64,000 bases of DNA, from positions 5,084,001-5,148,000 of the forward strand of contig NZ_CP114285.2 of NCBI RefSeq assembly GCF_027111255.2. The letters run 5' to 3'. Origin of the DNA: Flavobacterium flavigenum (GTDB taxonomy: Bacteria; Bacteroidota; Bacteroidia; Flavobacteriales; Flavobacteriaceae). Numbering within the stretch: position 1 is the first letter of the stretch; each line of letters starts with the position of its first letter. A program made the position numbers and the translations under genes. The notes under the pieces are model-generated. The model saw nothing but the letters and a program-made list of their open reading frames with translations. It was not told the origin of the DNA and ran no database searches. Below, piece by piece: positions 8,505 through 18,393 of this stretch.

Positions 8505-8756
8505 TTAGTAATCTAGAAGTTCTTTTAATGAAACTTTTAATACATGAGCTAAAGCTACTAATGTTTCAAATTGAAAATTTACTTCACCTCGCTCGATTTG
8601 TCCAAGAGTCTTTTTGGTTATATATTCACTATTATCCGCAAGCTCTTGTTGCGAAATCGATCTGTTTTTGTATTCGACGCTTTTAATTTTTCGTCTTAGT
8701 TTCAAAACATGTTTCCCAAATTTTATTCTTTCCTCGTTAAAGTCAATTTCATTCAT
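8505..8756 (-). CDS. XRE-family (Cro/CI-type) transcriptional regulator
   Basis: 83 residues. A helix-turn-helix is plain: SISQQELADNSEYITKKTLGQ is followed by IERGEVNFQFETLVALAHVLKVSLKELLDY, the usual Xre layout of recognition helix, IERG turn and closing helices. It binds DNA as a dimer in this family. Such stand-alone regulators often control their own gene or a neighbouring mobile element. Its own terminator lies downstream. No operator was identified with confidence. Confidence 0.85.
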   Translation of the reverse strand: MNEIDFNEERIKFGKHVLKLRRKIKSVEYKNRSISQQELADNSEYITKKTLGQIERGEVNFQFETLVALAHVLKVSLKELLDY

Positions 8757-8855
8757 TTGTTAAAATTCATAGGAAAAAACAAAACAATTGGTACCTTATA
8801 GGGTATCGTAATATTTTTTTTATTATATTTGTTTTAATACTTCTAGATAGAAGTG

Positions 8856-9043
8856 TATTTTTGCGATTCTTCATATAAAATATTTGAAGCATTTCGCTTT
8901 GAATCCTGTTTCAAAAAACTTGGCAGTTTAAACCCACAGGATGATAAGTAAATTGCTCACGCTTACGGGCGTGGGCTCACTTATCTGTGGGTGGGTATGC
9001 CAAGTACCTTTGAAACAATAAGCTGAGTTCCATGCCCTTTTTT
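8856..9043 (+). ncRNA. Long structured RNA candidate, possibly 6S-type
   Basis: A TAnnTTTG box (TATTTTTG, 8856-8863) with a TTTG at 8828-8831 (long 24-base spacer) lies just upstream. From 8889 to 9035 the two halves pair in order: GCAT/ATGC, TGTTTCAAA/TTTGAAACA, ACTTGGCA/TGCCAAGT, ACCCACAG/CTGTGGGT, ATAAGT/ACTTAT and a GC-rich tip. A 14-15 base internal bubble sits between the first and second stems. A six-T tract follows at 9038-9043. A long rod with one large bubble is the plan of 6S RNA, which binds RNA polymerase by mimicking an open promoter, and Rfam has a 6S-Flavo family. That assignment is inference; the pairing is seen directly. There is no ORF across it. Confidence 0.55.
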
Positions 9044-9199
9044 ATGTCATAAACTTTTCTTGAATTCATAGTGACTTATTTCTTTTTTTATTTAAAGTTT
9101 CGTTTTAAAATAAACGTAGAACTGTTAAATCCTTCCTGCCTGTGTCCTAAAAAAAACTTCATTTATTTCATTAAGCCGTTTACTTAATGCATAAAAAAT

Positions 9200-9237
9200 G
9201 GCCCTCTACTGCAGCGACCAAACTAGAGCAGAGGACC
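9200..9237 (+). promoter_or_regulatory. SusC leader hairpin
   Basis: In the untranslated leader, CTCTA (9204-9208) can pair with TAGAG (9224-9228), and CCTC with GAGG just outside; the two pairings partly compete. This is followed by the ACTAACCAATTCC-type leader common before susC genes. It may control expression of the SusC gene starting at 9279. The rest of 9044-9278 shows nothing else. Confidence 0.35.
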
Positions 9238-9278
9238 TTAGCTAATCAAATACCATTTAACTAACCAATTCCAATATT

Positions 9279-12200
9279 ATGAATTATTTTTCATTTTACA
9301 AGGGTGGGAAAGTGCTTTATTGCCTATTTTTTATGGGACTTGTATTGTCTTTCTCATCTTCTTTAGCACGAAATTACAGTCGGAGTTTCAGTTTATTTTT
9401 TCAGCATCATAAAGTCCAGGGTGTTATCACTGACGGCATTACTCCGCTGCCTGGTGTTACTATTTCAGTCAAAGGCAGGACAGATACCGCGGCTATAACA
9501 GATTATTCCGGAAATTATGTAATTTCTGCTAGTGCTAATGATACTCTTACAGTCTCTTTTATAGGCTTTAAAACTAAACATATTCCTGTTTCGGGACGAT
9601 CCAGGATAGACATTGTGCTTCAGTTCGATATAACAACATTGCAGGAAGTCCGGGTTAATGCTGGTTATTATTCCGTAAAGGAAAGTGAGCGGACTGGGAG
9701 TATTGCCAGGATAACCTCGAAAGACATAGAAAACCAGCCGGTTACAAATGTGCTTGCCACCATGCAGGGCAGGATGGCAGGAGTCAGTATCTCACAGGAT
9801 TCAGGTCTCCCGGGAGGTAATTTTAATATTCAGATTAGAGGCCAGAATAGTTTGAGGAGCGATGGAAATGCCCCTTTGTATGTTATAAATGGTACCCCTT
9901 TTTCATCTGAGCCCATTGGCTCATCGCAGACTTCCACTTTTTCGCCGGGACTTACCAGTCCGCTAAACAGCATAAACCCTGATGACATTGAGAGCATTGA
10001 AGTTTTAAAAGATGCTGATGCAACTGCAATTTACGGTTCGCGGGGAGCAAATGGAGTCGTGCTTATTACCACTAAAAAAGGCAAAGAAGGTAAAACGAGA
10101 TTCAGCATAAACTACTCTGGCGGAATAGGTAAAGTAACAAAGAGACTTGATTTAATGAAAACTCCGCAATATTTACAAATGCGTCGAGAAGCATATAATA
10201 ATGACGGTTTTTCAATGCCTCCTGCGTCTGCTTATGATGTGAATGGTGTATGGAATCAGAATAGAAATACAGATTGGCAGGAAGTACTAATAGGAGGTGC
10301 GGCCGACATTACGAACTTACAGACGACTCTGTCTGGTGGATCATCTCAGACACAATTTTTATTGAGTGGAAATTATCATAAGGAAGGAACTGTCTTTCCT
10401 GGTGACTTTGTGTACAATAAAGGCAATTTTAATTTCAACATAAACCACAGCTCGAACGATAAAAAATTTAAAATTAATTTTAACACAGCATATACCTCTC
10501 AAAAAAATGATCAGCCTTGGAGTGATTTGACAAGGGAAGCCATGACTTTGGCTCCGAATGCTCCGCCCTTATATGATTCAGATGGGAATCTAAACTGGTC
10601 GAATGGAACCTTTGAAAATCCGCTGAGGAATTTTGAAGCCAAATTTATTACTAAGACGGGTTCCTTGCTCGCCAATGCATTTCTTTCGTACGAAATTATG
10701 GAGGGCTTCGAGTTAAAATCAAATTTTGGATTTAATGATCTGAACCATGCTGAAACTAGAACTTTTCCATCTACCATTTACAATCCGTCGTTCAATATTG
10801 GACCAGCCAGTTCAGCATTATTTCTAAATAATACCCAGAGGCAGTCATGGATAATTGAACCTCAGATTAATTGGAAAAGCAGATTAAATAATTTTAGTCT
10901 CGAAGTTATTCTAGGAGGAACTTTCCAAAATCAGACAACAGATAAACTGGTTCAGAGAGGACTCGGTTTTACAAGCAATAATCTCATATATGACCTTGCT
11001 TCGGCAACATCAAAAATTATTTACAGCAACGAAGAGATTCTGTATAAATATCAGGCATTTTTTGGAAGAGTGAACCTGAACTGGAAAGAACGGTACATTT
11101 TAAATTTAACCGCTAGAAGGGACGGTTCCAGCAGATTTTCACCTGAAAACCAATACGCAAATTTTGGAGCAGTAGGTTTTGCATGGCTTTTTCATAAAGA
11201 ACCTGCCTTTAGTAATCTATTTTCTTTTATAAGTTTTGGAAAACTGCGATCAAGTTACGGAACAACAGGAAGTGACCAGATTGGAGATTATCAGTTTCTT
11301 AATACTTACAGCTCAGTTTCAACTAATTATCAGGGATTGACTGGCCTGCAGCCGAGCCGATTATATAATCCAAACTTCGGATGGGAAATAAATAAAAAAT
11401 TTGAAACCGCTCTGGAATTAGGCACACTGCAGGACAGAATATTTCTTACTGCGGCATATTACCAAAACCGGTCATCAAACCAGCTCGTCGGAATCCCGCT
11501 TCCCGGTACAACGGGATTCGTCTCTATCCAGTCAAATCTTGATGCAGTGGTCCAGAACTCAGGATTTGAATTAACCTTGCGCACTGAAAATATAAAAAAA
11601 GATAAGCTGGGCTGGATTACAAATTTTAATATTACTGTGCCCCGCAACAAACTAATAAGTTTTCCCGGACTTGCAGGTTCTACATATGCAAATCAATATG
11701 TAATCGGACAGCCTTTGAATATCCAGAAAGTTTATAAGTATAAGAACGTTAACCCGCAGAGCGGTATATATGATTTTGAAGATTTCAATAATGATGGAAT
11801 AATTTCAGCACCAGCCGATAGAAGCATTGTGAAAAATTTAAGTCCAAAATTTTTCGCCGGATTACAAAATCAGCTTAACTATAAAAATTTTCAGCTTGAT
11901 TTTCTTTTTCAGCTTGTAGAACAGGATAACTGGAACTGGTCAAACAGTCAGGGGGTTCCAGGAGCGGGACCTAATCAGGCTGCGGCTCTGGGAAATCAGT
12001 GGCAGAAAATTGGAGACATTTCCACGTATCAGAAATTTACTACCGGAACTAATGCTCAGGCATTGGATGCTTATTATAAATATTCATTAAGCGATGCGGC
12101 CATTAGTGATGCGTCTTACATTCGTCTGAAAAATGTTTCAATCTCTTATAATCTGCCAAATCGATTTGCAGGCAGTATGCAGTTAAAGATATTTATGGAA

Positions 12201-12314
12201 GCACAAAACCTGCTCACCTTTACGAAATATCAGGGTGCTGATCCAGAATTTAAATTTACGGGTTATCTGCCTCCCTTAAAAGTTATTACCACCGGAATTC
12301 AGCTTAATTTCTAA
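9279..12314 (+). CDS. SusC/RagA-type TonB-linked outer membrane transporter
   Basis: 1011 residues. An N-terminal hydrophobic signal region comes first, then a carboxypeptidase-like beta domain (about 47-120, VQGVITDGITPLPGVTISV). Next is the TonB plug, with the characteristic PLYVINGTPF, IESIEVLKDADATAIYGSRG and GVVLITTKKG segments (about 135-270), and a long beta barrel ending in an aromatic-rich C-terminus. It would form the energy-dependent channel of a SusCD pair; a SusD partner follows after 15 bases. The third gene encodes a peptidase and no glycoside hydrolase lies nearby, so a peptide or protein-derived ligand is more likely than a glycan. That last point is inference. Confidence 0.93.
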   Translation: MNYFSFYKGGKVLYCLFFMGLVLSFSSSLARNYSRSFSLFFQHHKVQGVITDGITPLPGVTISVKGRTDTAAITDYSGNYVISASANDTLTVSFIGFKTKHIPVSGRSRIDIVLQFDITTLQEVRVNAGYYSVKESERTGSIARITSKDIENQPVTNVLATMQGRMAGVSISQDSGLPGGNFNIQIRGQNSLRSDGNAPLYVINGTPFSSEPIGSSQTSTFSPGLTSPLNSINPDDIESIEVLKDADATAIYGSRGANGVVLITTKKGKEGKTRFSINYSGGIGKVTKRLDLMKTPQYLQMRREAYNNDGFSMPPASAYDVNGVWNQNRNTDWQEVLIGGAADITNLQTTLSGGSSQTQFLLSGNYHKEGTVFPGDFVYNKGNFNFNINHSSNDKKFKINFNTAYTSQKNDQPWSDLTREAMTLAPNAPPLYDSDGNLNWSNGTFENPLRNFEAKFITKTGSLLANAFLSYEIMEGFELKSNFGFNDLNHAETRTFPSTIYNPSFNIGPASSALFLNNTQRQSWIIEPQINWKSRLNNFSLEVILGGTFQNQTTDKLVQRGLGFTSNNLIYDLASATSKIIYSNEEILYKYQAFFGRVNLNWKERYILNLTARRDGSSRFSPENQYANFGAVGFAWLFHKEPAFSNLFSFISFGKLRSSYGTTGSDQIGDYQFLNTYSSVSTNYQGLTGLQPSRLYNPNFGWEINKKFETALELGTLQDRIFLTAAYYQNRSSNQLVGIPLPGTTGFVSIQSNLDAVVQNSGFELTLRTENIKKDKLGWITNFNITVPRNKLISFPGLAGSTYANQYVIGQPLNIQKVYKYKNVNPQSGIYDFEDFNNDGIISAPADRSIVKNLSPKFFAGLQNQLNYKNFQLDFLFQLVEQDNWNWSNSQGVPGAGPNQAAALGNQWQKIGDISTYQKFTTGTNAQALDAYYKYSLSDAAISDASYIRLKNVSISYNLPNRFAGSMQLKIFMEAQNLLTFTKYQGADPEFKFTGYLPPLKVITTGIQLNF

Positions 12315-12329
12315 TTTAATCTTCGCAAA

Positions 12330-13739
12330 ATGAAAAATACATATAAAACTTTAAAAACGAATATTCTAAAAAAAAGTATTGTTTTACTTTTTTTAAGCGG
12401 CTTTAGTTTTACTGGCTGCGAGAGCTTTTTAGAAACAGATCTTCCCAATTCCCAGCTGATAACAGCTACTGTTTTTGATAATAGAACCACTGCCGAAGCG
12501 GCCTTGACAGACATTTATAGTAAAATGAGGGATAGTGGCCTTATGACCGGAAAAACAACAGGTATTTCCAATCAGTTGGGAAACTACACTGATGAACTTG
12601 TCTTCTACGGAAATAGTACGACCTCAACTTTTGCATTTTATAATAATAATCTAATAGGCTCCAATGCGCAGGTTGCCGAAATATGGAACAGTTCATTCAA
12701 ACAGATATATGCTGCTAATGCACTTTTGGAAGCAGTTCAGGGATCAGGAAGCCTGACTATTGCAGATAAAGCGCAGCTGAAAGGGGAAGCCCTATTTATA
12801 AGGGCACTTATTCATTTTTATTTAAGCAATATTTTTGGAGACATTCCATACTGTGATACCTCTGATTATTTAAAAAACAGCAGAATTTCCAGATTATCTC
12901 CGGAGATAATCAGCGAAAAAATTACAAATGATTTATTAGCAGCACTAGAATTGCTTCCATACAGCGATATCAGTAAAGAACGGGTGCGTCCAAATAAATT
13001 TGCAGCACATGCTCTGCTGTCCAGAATATATCTTTATGATAAAAAATGGACTCAAGCTGCAGAACATGCAGATGCAGTAATTAAAAACAGCAGTGTATAT
13101 TATCTCACTCCAAATTCTGAAACAGTGTTTCTAAAGCAGAGCAGTGCCACAATCTGGCAGTTTATGCCTTCGGTAAATGGAAAAAATACAGATGAAGGAA
13201 CTACTTTTTATTTTTCAAAAGTGCCTCCTCCGCAGTCCGCTCTGAATCCTGAACTGGTAAATGAATTTACCGCTGGTGATCTTAGAAAAAAACACTGGAT
13301 ATTGTCTCTGAGCGGTGGCGGTGTAACTTACTACCGTGCCAATAAATATAAGCAGTTCAGCAACACATCATCAAGTTTGGAATATAGCATTGTTTTCAGA
13401 TTGGCTGAACAGTATTTGATCCGCGCAGAAGCAAATGCTAATTTAGGGCACTTAGATTCTGCTTTGGAAGATCTTAACCGAATACGTTTAAATGCAGGGC
13501 TGCAGGTTTCCAGTGCAGTATCAAAAGAAGAAATATTATCGGCGATACTTCATGAAAGAAAGTTAGAGCTCTTTACGGAATTTGGTCATCGTTTCTTTGA
13601 TTTAAAACGCAGTGGATCTATCAGCCAGGTGCTGGCAGAAAAAAAAATTGGATGGAGCAAAAATGATGTAATCTGGCCCATTCCTGAAACAGAGCTGCTA
13701 TTAAATCCGAATCTGCTCCCGCAGAATGAAGGATACTAA
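12330..13739 (+). CDS. SusD/RagB-type surface lipoprotein
   Basis: 469 residues with a lipoprotein signal (LLFLSGFSFTGCES; Cys at about residue 29). A helical SusD fold follows, including the IYAANALLEAV region, KGEALFIRALIHFYLSNIFGD and a C-terminal RKLELFTEFGHRFFDLKRSG block, all typical of the family. It would cap the SusC channel at the cell surface and bind the ligand. It begins 15 bases after susC, and its end overlaps the possible start of the peptidase gene by 14 bases, so the three genes form one operon. Confidence 0.92.
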   Translation: MKNTYKTLKTNILKKSIVLLFLSGFSFTGCESFLETDLPNSQLITATVFDNRTTAEAALTDIYSKMRDSGLMTGKTTGISNQLGNYTDELVFYGNSTTSTFAFYNNNLIGSNAQVAEIWNSSFKQIYAANALLEAVQGSGSLTIADKAQLKGEALFIRALIHFYLSNIFGDIPYCDTSDYLKNSRISRLSPEIISEKITNDLLAALELLPYSDISKERVRPNKFAAHALLSRIYLYDKKWTQAAEHADAVIKNSSVYYLTPNSETVFLKQSSATIWQFMPSVNGKNTDEGTTFYFSKVPPPQSALNPELVNEFTAGDLRKKHWILSLSGGGVTYYRANKYKQFSNTSSSLEYSIVFRLAEQYLIRAEANANLGHLDSALEDLNRIRLNAGLQVSSAVSKEEILSAILHERKLELFTEFGHRFFDLKRSGSISQVLAEKKIGWSKNDVIWPIPETELLLNPNLLPQNEGY

Positions 13740-16392
13740 CACTAATCAGAAAATGAATTTTTTAATAAAAAAAACAGCAGAAAGACCAAGGGGCTTTAAT
13801 CTCTTAATTTTTCCTTTTTATTTTGTTTTGATAACCTGTCCCTTAATGGGGCAGGTAAAACAAACTTTATCACCTCTTGCAGATTATATACTTTGGGGGA
13901 GCCTGAATTTAGATAAAATATCTGGAGACGGACGATGGGTATCCTTTGATATGGCATACAGCCAGACTGATACATTATTTTTACAAGACACCAAACACTC
14001 CAAATTATATGCATTTCCAAAATCTGCAGACAGCAGTTTAAATTCTATGTTTTTTGCGTGCAGAGATACAAGTAGCACACTGCTTGTTGTAAGGTTAAAA
14101 GACATGCAGAAAAGAAACTTTCCTAACACAATGCAGTATGTGTTGTCTAGAAGTCTGCAAAACCTGGTGCTTTTACGAGAACATAATAATATAAAGCAGT
14201 TAGATATTATTAATAAAGCGGGCAAAGTTATTAAAACCGTCAAGAACGTTGAATCATTTACCAGCGATAATCTTAATACTAAGATTATCTGCAGATTAAA
14301 AATTAACAATATAAATCATGTAGTGCTTTTAAATATTGATGCGGAGAAACTAGAGCAAAGCAATATTCTGATGACAGGTAATGACGTTTCAGACATTATC
14401 TGGGATAAACAAGGGCTGAGTTTCTGTTTTTTAGAAAATTTTGAAAGAGGATGTAAAAAGGACTGCAGACAGAAAATTAATTATTATAGCAGCAAAACAC
14501 AAGACTTAAGCACTTTTGATTTATCTGAACGTTTAAAGGATGGTAAAGATTATAAAATTCAGCTGTCGACTTACAAACTTAAAATTTCAGATGATGCAGA
14601 ACGTGTCTTTTTCTGCGTGTCAAAGATTGATCGAGCTGAGGGTAAAGAAAAAAATGCTGAAACCGAAATTTGGAACGGTAATGATTACTGGCTCTATCCA
14701 CGACGAAAAAGTTTCGAAAAGGCATTTGCATCATCATTTTTTCTGGTATGGCATCCACTAAAAAATGTATGGCAGAAGGTTACTTCTGATACAATACCGA
14801 TCTGTTATTTAAATGGAAATCAAAAGCAGGCAATAGGATTTAATCCCATAAATGAGACTGCAGAGTTTAATTCAGAAGCCGACCGTGATCTTTACAGTAT
14901 TGCCCTTGATCAAAGTCATATAACAAAAATCACTGAAAACATTTCGGGAGACATAAATAATTCAATTGTTTCTCCTGATGGAAAGTATCTTGCTTATTTT
15001 AAAGAAAGCAACTGGCAGCTGTATAATTTCCAGACTCAGATATCAATAAACATAACTGGTAAGATCAGCGCTAAATTTTACAGTGAAGACAGTCAAAAAA
15101 AGATGGCTCCGTACGGCATAGCAGGATGGTCTGATAATGATTCGGAAATATTTATATACGATCAATTTGATATCTGGAAAATAACCATTGATAGTTCTAA
15201 AGCGGAACGTCTCACTAAGGGACGTGAACAAAAAATTTGTTTCCGCAGTGCGATAGGTCTTCCGAAAATGTCTTATATCCCAAATTATTTCGGACAGACA
15301 GGTTTTAAAATTGACGGCAATAATTTGGTTTTAAGAGCTGAAAGCGGCAATCATAATGAATCAGGATTCTTTTTGCTTAACGGTAATAAGATTTCAAAAA
15401 TAGTATTTGAGGAAGGTAAAATTTCAGATATAATTCGTCTTGGAACTACTAATAAATATTTGTATTTAAAACAAAAATACAATCATCCTCCTGCACTTAT
15501 TAATGTGGATGCTGAGCAAAAAAGACAAACTGTACTCTATCAAAGCAACAGGCATTATAAAAATTATGGTCATGGAAAATCTGAGCTTATTACTTATAAA
15601 AACTCAAAAGGCAAGGAGCTAAAGGCAGCACTTTTTTATCCAGCCGATTACAGCAGTAAAAAGAATTATCCAATGATAGTGTATATTTATCAGAATAAGT
15701 CACATCAGCTGCACGAATATAATAATCCAAACTTGTTAGATCCCTTAGGATTCTGTAATAGCAACTATACTTCACAAGGCTATTTCGTCCTATATCCTGA
15801 TATAAGTTACGAGGAGGGAAAACCGGGGGATTCTGCAACGGACTGTGTTGCTTCTGCTGTTGAGGAAATTGTTTCCAAAAACCTTGTTGACCCCAAAAGG
15901 ATCGGTATCATTGGACATTCTTTCGGGGCATATGAAGTCAATATAATTATAGCAAAGAGCGGTCTTTTTGCCGCAGCTGTATCGGGAGCAGGAATTTCAG
16001 ACTTAACCAGTTTTTACTTTTCAGTTGGTGCGTTTAAAAAAGCAGAAATCTGGCGGCTTGAAAATGATCAATGGAGGATGGGGAAATCACTTTATGAAAG
16101 TATGGATAACTATAACGCTAATTCACCAGTGTTTTCTGCCCAAAATATTAATACTCCGCTTCTTATATGGACGGGAAAAGACGACAAGGTAGTTAGCTGG
16201 AATCAAAGCATTGAAATGTATCTCGCTTTAAAAAGACTTCATAAAAAAACAATAATGCTTGTATATCCAAATGAGCAGCATTTTTTACTGATGAAGGAAA
16301 AGCAGGCTGATTTAAATATTAAAATTCAAAATTGGTTTGATTATTTTCTGAAGGATAAAAATACTGCTGAATGGATAAGCAGTGGAATTTAA
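13726..16392 (+). CDS. Secreted S9-family (prolyl oligopeptidase-type) peptidase
   Basis: 888 residues from the ATG at 13726. The ATG at 13753 gives a tidier signal peptide (hydrophobic FNLLIFPFYFVLITCPLMGQ) and may be the real start. A long beta-propeller-like region (about 50-600) precedes an alpha/beta hydrolase domain with the S9 nucleophile elbow GHSFG (Ser near 732), an Asp in WTGKDDKVV and a His in NEQHFLL. S9 enzymes cut short peptides; here the enzyme would work outside the cytoplasm. Co-transcription with SusCD suggests it trims peptides before or after import. The overlap with the susD end supports translational coupling. Confidence 0.85.
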   Translation: MKDTNTNQKMNFLIKKTAERPRGFNLLIFPFYFVLITCPLMGQVKQTLSPLADYILWGSLNLDKISGDGRWVSFDMAYSQTDTLFLQDTKHSKLYAFPKSADSSLNSMFFACRDTSSTLLVVRLKDMQKRNFPNTMQYVLSRSLQNLVLLREHNNIKQLDIINKAGKVIKTVKNVESFTSDNLNTKIICRLKINNINHVVLLNIDAEKLEQSNILMTGNDVSDIIWDKQGLSFCFLENFERGCKKDCRQKINYYSSKTQDLSTFDLSERLKDGKDYKIQLSTYKLKISDDAERVFFCVSKIDRAEGKEKNAETEIWNGNDYWLYPRRKSFEKAFASSFFLVWHPLKNVWQKVTSDTIPICYLNGNQKQAIGFNPINETAEFNSEADRDLYSIALDQSHITKITENISGDINNSIVSPDGKYLAYFKESNWQLYNFQTQISINITGKISAKFYSEDSQKKMAPYGIAGWSDNDSEIFIYDQFDIWKITIDSSKAERLTKGREQKICFRSAIGLPKMSYIPNYFGQTGFKIDGNNLVLRAESGNHNESGFFLLNGNKISKIVFEEGKISDIIRLGTTNKYLYLKQKYNHPPALINVDAEQKRQTVLYQSNRHYKNYGHGKSELITYKNSKGKELKAALFYPADYSSKKNYPMIVYIYQNKSHQLHEYNNPNLLDPLGFCNSNYTSQGYFVLYPDISYEEGKPGDSATDCVASAVEEIVSKNLVDPKRIGIIGHSFGAYEVNIIIAKSGLFAAAVSGAGISDLTSFYFSVGAFKKAEIWRLENDQWRMGKSLYESMDNYNANSPVFSAQNINTPLLIWTGKDDKVVSWNQSIEMYLALKRLHKKTIMLVYPNEQHFLLMKEKQADLNIKIQNWFDYFLKDKNTAEWISSGI

Positions 16393-16400
16393 ATTATAAT

Positions 16401-16452
16401 GGAGACCCTGATGAATTTCAAATTATCAAAAAGAAATTCGCTTCGGGTCTCC
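16401..16452. terminator. Hairpin between convergent genes
   Basis: GGAGACCC (16401-16408) pairs with GGGTCTCC (16445-16452), with an inner GAATTTC/GAAATTC pair (16413-16419 and 16433-16439). There is no clear T-run on either strand, so it may act as a shared transcript-end structure rather than a classical terminator. Confidence 0.5.
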
Positions 16453-16488
16453 AATTAAAAAAATATAATCCATTTTAAAAGCATGCTA

Positions 16489-16758
16489 TTATTGTGCTCT
16501 GGACAATGGAATTATACATTCATTTTCAACAGAATCATAATCGAATGCCTGTTGATTAGATGGTGAGGTACAGTTAGGTCCTGGCTGGTCACTACAAAGT
16601 GCCACTACCTCACACACATTTCCGTTTCGTACATACCCTGGTATATTTGTTGTATTTGTTTTTTTGTTTGAACTTTCAATATTAGTTGCAAAAGCTCCCA
16701 TAACAGCAAAAACAAAAACTGCTGCGGATACATACAGTTTTAAAAATTTAGTTTTCAT
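16489..16758 (-). CDS. DUF6520-like small secreted Cys-containing peptide
   Basis: 89 residues: MKTKFLKLYVSAAVFVFAVMG, a strong signal peptide, then about 60 residues with four cysteines (NGNVCEVVALCSDQPGPNC and ENECIIPL). The MKTKFLK start, the signal and the short cysteine-bearing mature part match the DUF6520 proteins of Flavobacteria and relatives, whose role is unknown. The gene lies upstream of, and on the same strand as, the MauE-type gene's downstream end (90 bases between), so the transcript likely runs from the MauE-type gene into it. It could be a substrate of a MauE-linked thiol system; that is inference. Confidence 0.7.
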   Translation of the reverse strand: MKTKFLKLYVSAAVFVFAVMGAFATNIESSNKKTNTTNIPGYVRNGNVCEVVALCSDQPGPNCTSPSNQQAFDYDSVENECIIPLSRAQ

Positions 16759-16848
16759 AATGTAAAAATTAAAATAATAAATATGATCTACTCTTTTTTA
16801 CAGGTTTTCGATCTGCCTCCTGCTACCGGCCGGTATATCATAACGCTT

Positions 16849-18393
16849 TTATTTGAAAAGCGCATTTAACTTGTAAGCCACAATTTTTTTATCGATCAAA
16901 GCATACAGATAATTATCTGTAACGACAAACTGATTAACTTTAAAGCCATTTTCAGAATAAATGTAAAAACTGAAGCGGTACGATCTATCTGAAAAATTAT
17001 AGACGTCAATTATGCTGGCCTTTTCCCATACGTCAGTTGATTCAAATCTGCCAAGTATATCTGATTTAACAAAAAGTAAATTTTTAAAAGAAGTACAGTA
17101 TGAATTAACGAAAAGCGGAGGCTTCGCCAACTTGCTAATTTTATGGTTATTTAAGTATACAACGTCTATTTTCGCATGCTTATTTGTATCAATCGTATTT
17201 CCTCTGAGCTCAAGATTAAGATCTTTATCTGCAACGATATACTGATTGCGATAGTAGTAAACATATACCAGCTTTTTCGATTTTTCATCATATAATAACA
17301 TGCCGTCAGTATCAAAAAAACCATCTATCTGTTTCTGAAGTAGCTTCGAGGAATATTGATATTGGTAAGTGTCCTTAAATGTTATTTTTCCTAATTCGTT
17401 TTCCATTGTCCGATAATTTAGGCTGCGTACAGCAACCGTATTAGAATCTATAACTGCTGGCATAGAAAAGTAACGTTTGTCTTTTACGGCTAAATCTGCC
17501 TTCCAATCTGAAATTTTGCCTTTAAAAATACAGGAAACCGTGCCGTCAAAAACGTAGAAATTATTATCTGCAACTCTTACCAGAATAGATTTGAATGGAA
17601 GTCCGTACTCGCTGAGCTTTATCGTGTAATCTTCCTGTTTTTTTAAAGTTTCATCTAAAACCATGACTAGAAGCGGGGCCGTTTTATTTGCTAAAAAAAT
17701 TTTATTCGAACCAGATCCAGCAAAATAGTATGAATTGAATTCGAGGTTTCTTTCATATGCCTTTGTTAATGGATGAGGAGGAAAACGTCTGATAAAACTA
17801 TTTCTTTTATGTATTATGTGTTCCGATAATTTAAACAGTATAAAAATAACAGTAATGCTTGACAGCACTATAGCACAGAGAACAGTAATGATCTTCTTTT
17901 TTTCTGGAAAAAAAAAGAAATCGAAAGATTTTTTCTTGTTTGAAATTGTGTTATAATTTTCGTTAGATCTATACTTTTCTTTTAATAAAATTATAGCTCC
18001 AATTGCTAATAAAACAAAAAACAGATTAAAAATAAAATGGCTCTTCCATCCCATGTTTTCCAAGATGCCTCCGCACGAGCAGGGGACATAAGATGCAAAA
18101 TTCAATATAAAAAAAATGTAATTTGTAAATAACATCATTAATATAAAACTGCCGAACAATGCGATTATTCGTGTCCTATTAAAAACAAGCAGAACGGCGA
18201 GAATCAACTCAATTAAAGGAACTGAATATGATAAATATTCTGCAAAGGAGCTTAATAAAGGCGACTGACCGAGTTGTACCTGAAAGCTTTTGAAATCTAA
18301 AAGCTTACTGACAGCAGCATAAACAAAAAGCATTATGTACAGAAGACAGATGATTTCAATTATAATATTTTTTAATTCAGGTTTGATTCTCAT
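16849..18393 (-). CDS. MauE/DoxX-type redox membrane protein with C-terminal propeller-like domain
   Basis: 514 residues. Four N-terminal membrane helices (about 10-27, 55-71, 76-97, 119-137) and a CSCGG motif at 105-109 match the MauE family, which supports disulfide chemistry in exported proteins. A fifth helix lies at about 169-187. The C-terminal ~320 residues are beta-rich with repeated strand pairs (e.g. FYVFDGTVSCIFKG, LLYDEKSKKLVYVYYY, NYLYALIDKKIVAYKL) and are probably a small propeller facing the periplasm. The next gene on the same strand is the Cys-containing DUF6520-like peptide, a plausible redox client. Regulation is not visible. Confidence 0.7.
   Translation of the reverse strand: MRIKPELKNIIIEIICLLYIMLFVYAAVSKLLDFKSFQVQLGQSPLLSSFAEYLSYSVPLIELILAVLLVFNRTRIIALFGSFILMMLFTNYIFFILNFASYVPCSCGGILENMGWKSHFIFNLFFVLLAIGAIILLKEKYRSNENYNTISNKKKSFDFFFFPEKKKIITVLCAIVLSSITVIFILFKLSEHIIHKRNSFIRRFPPHPLTKAYERNLEFNSYYFAGSGSNKIFLANKTAPLLVMVLDETLKKQEDYTIKLSEYGLPFKSILVRVADNNFYVFDGTVSCIFKGKISDWKADLAVKDKRYFSMPAVIDSNTVAVRSLNYRTMENELGKITFKDTYQYQYSSKLLQKQIDGFFDTDGMLLYDEKSKKLVYVYYYRNQYIVADKDLNLELRGNTIDTNKHAKIDVVYLNNHKISKLAKPPLFVNSYCTSFKNLLFVKSDILGRFESTDVWEKASIIDVYNFSDRSYRFSFYIYSENGFKVNQFVVTDNYLYALIDKKIVAYKLNALFK

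Noticed and set aside
8423..8686. 87-codon plus-strand frame over the XRE gene
   Set aside because: Antisense to a clear helix-turn-helix gene and includes its terminator.
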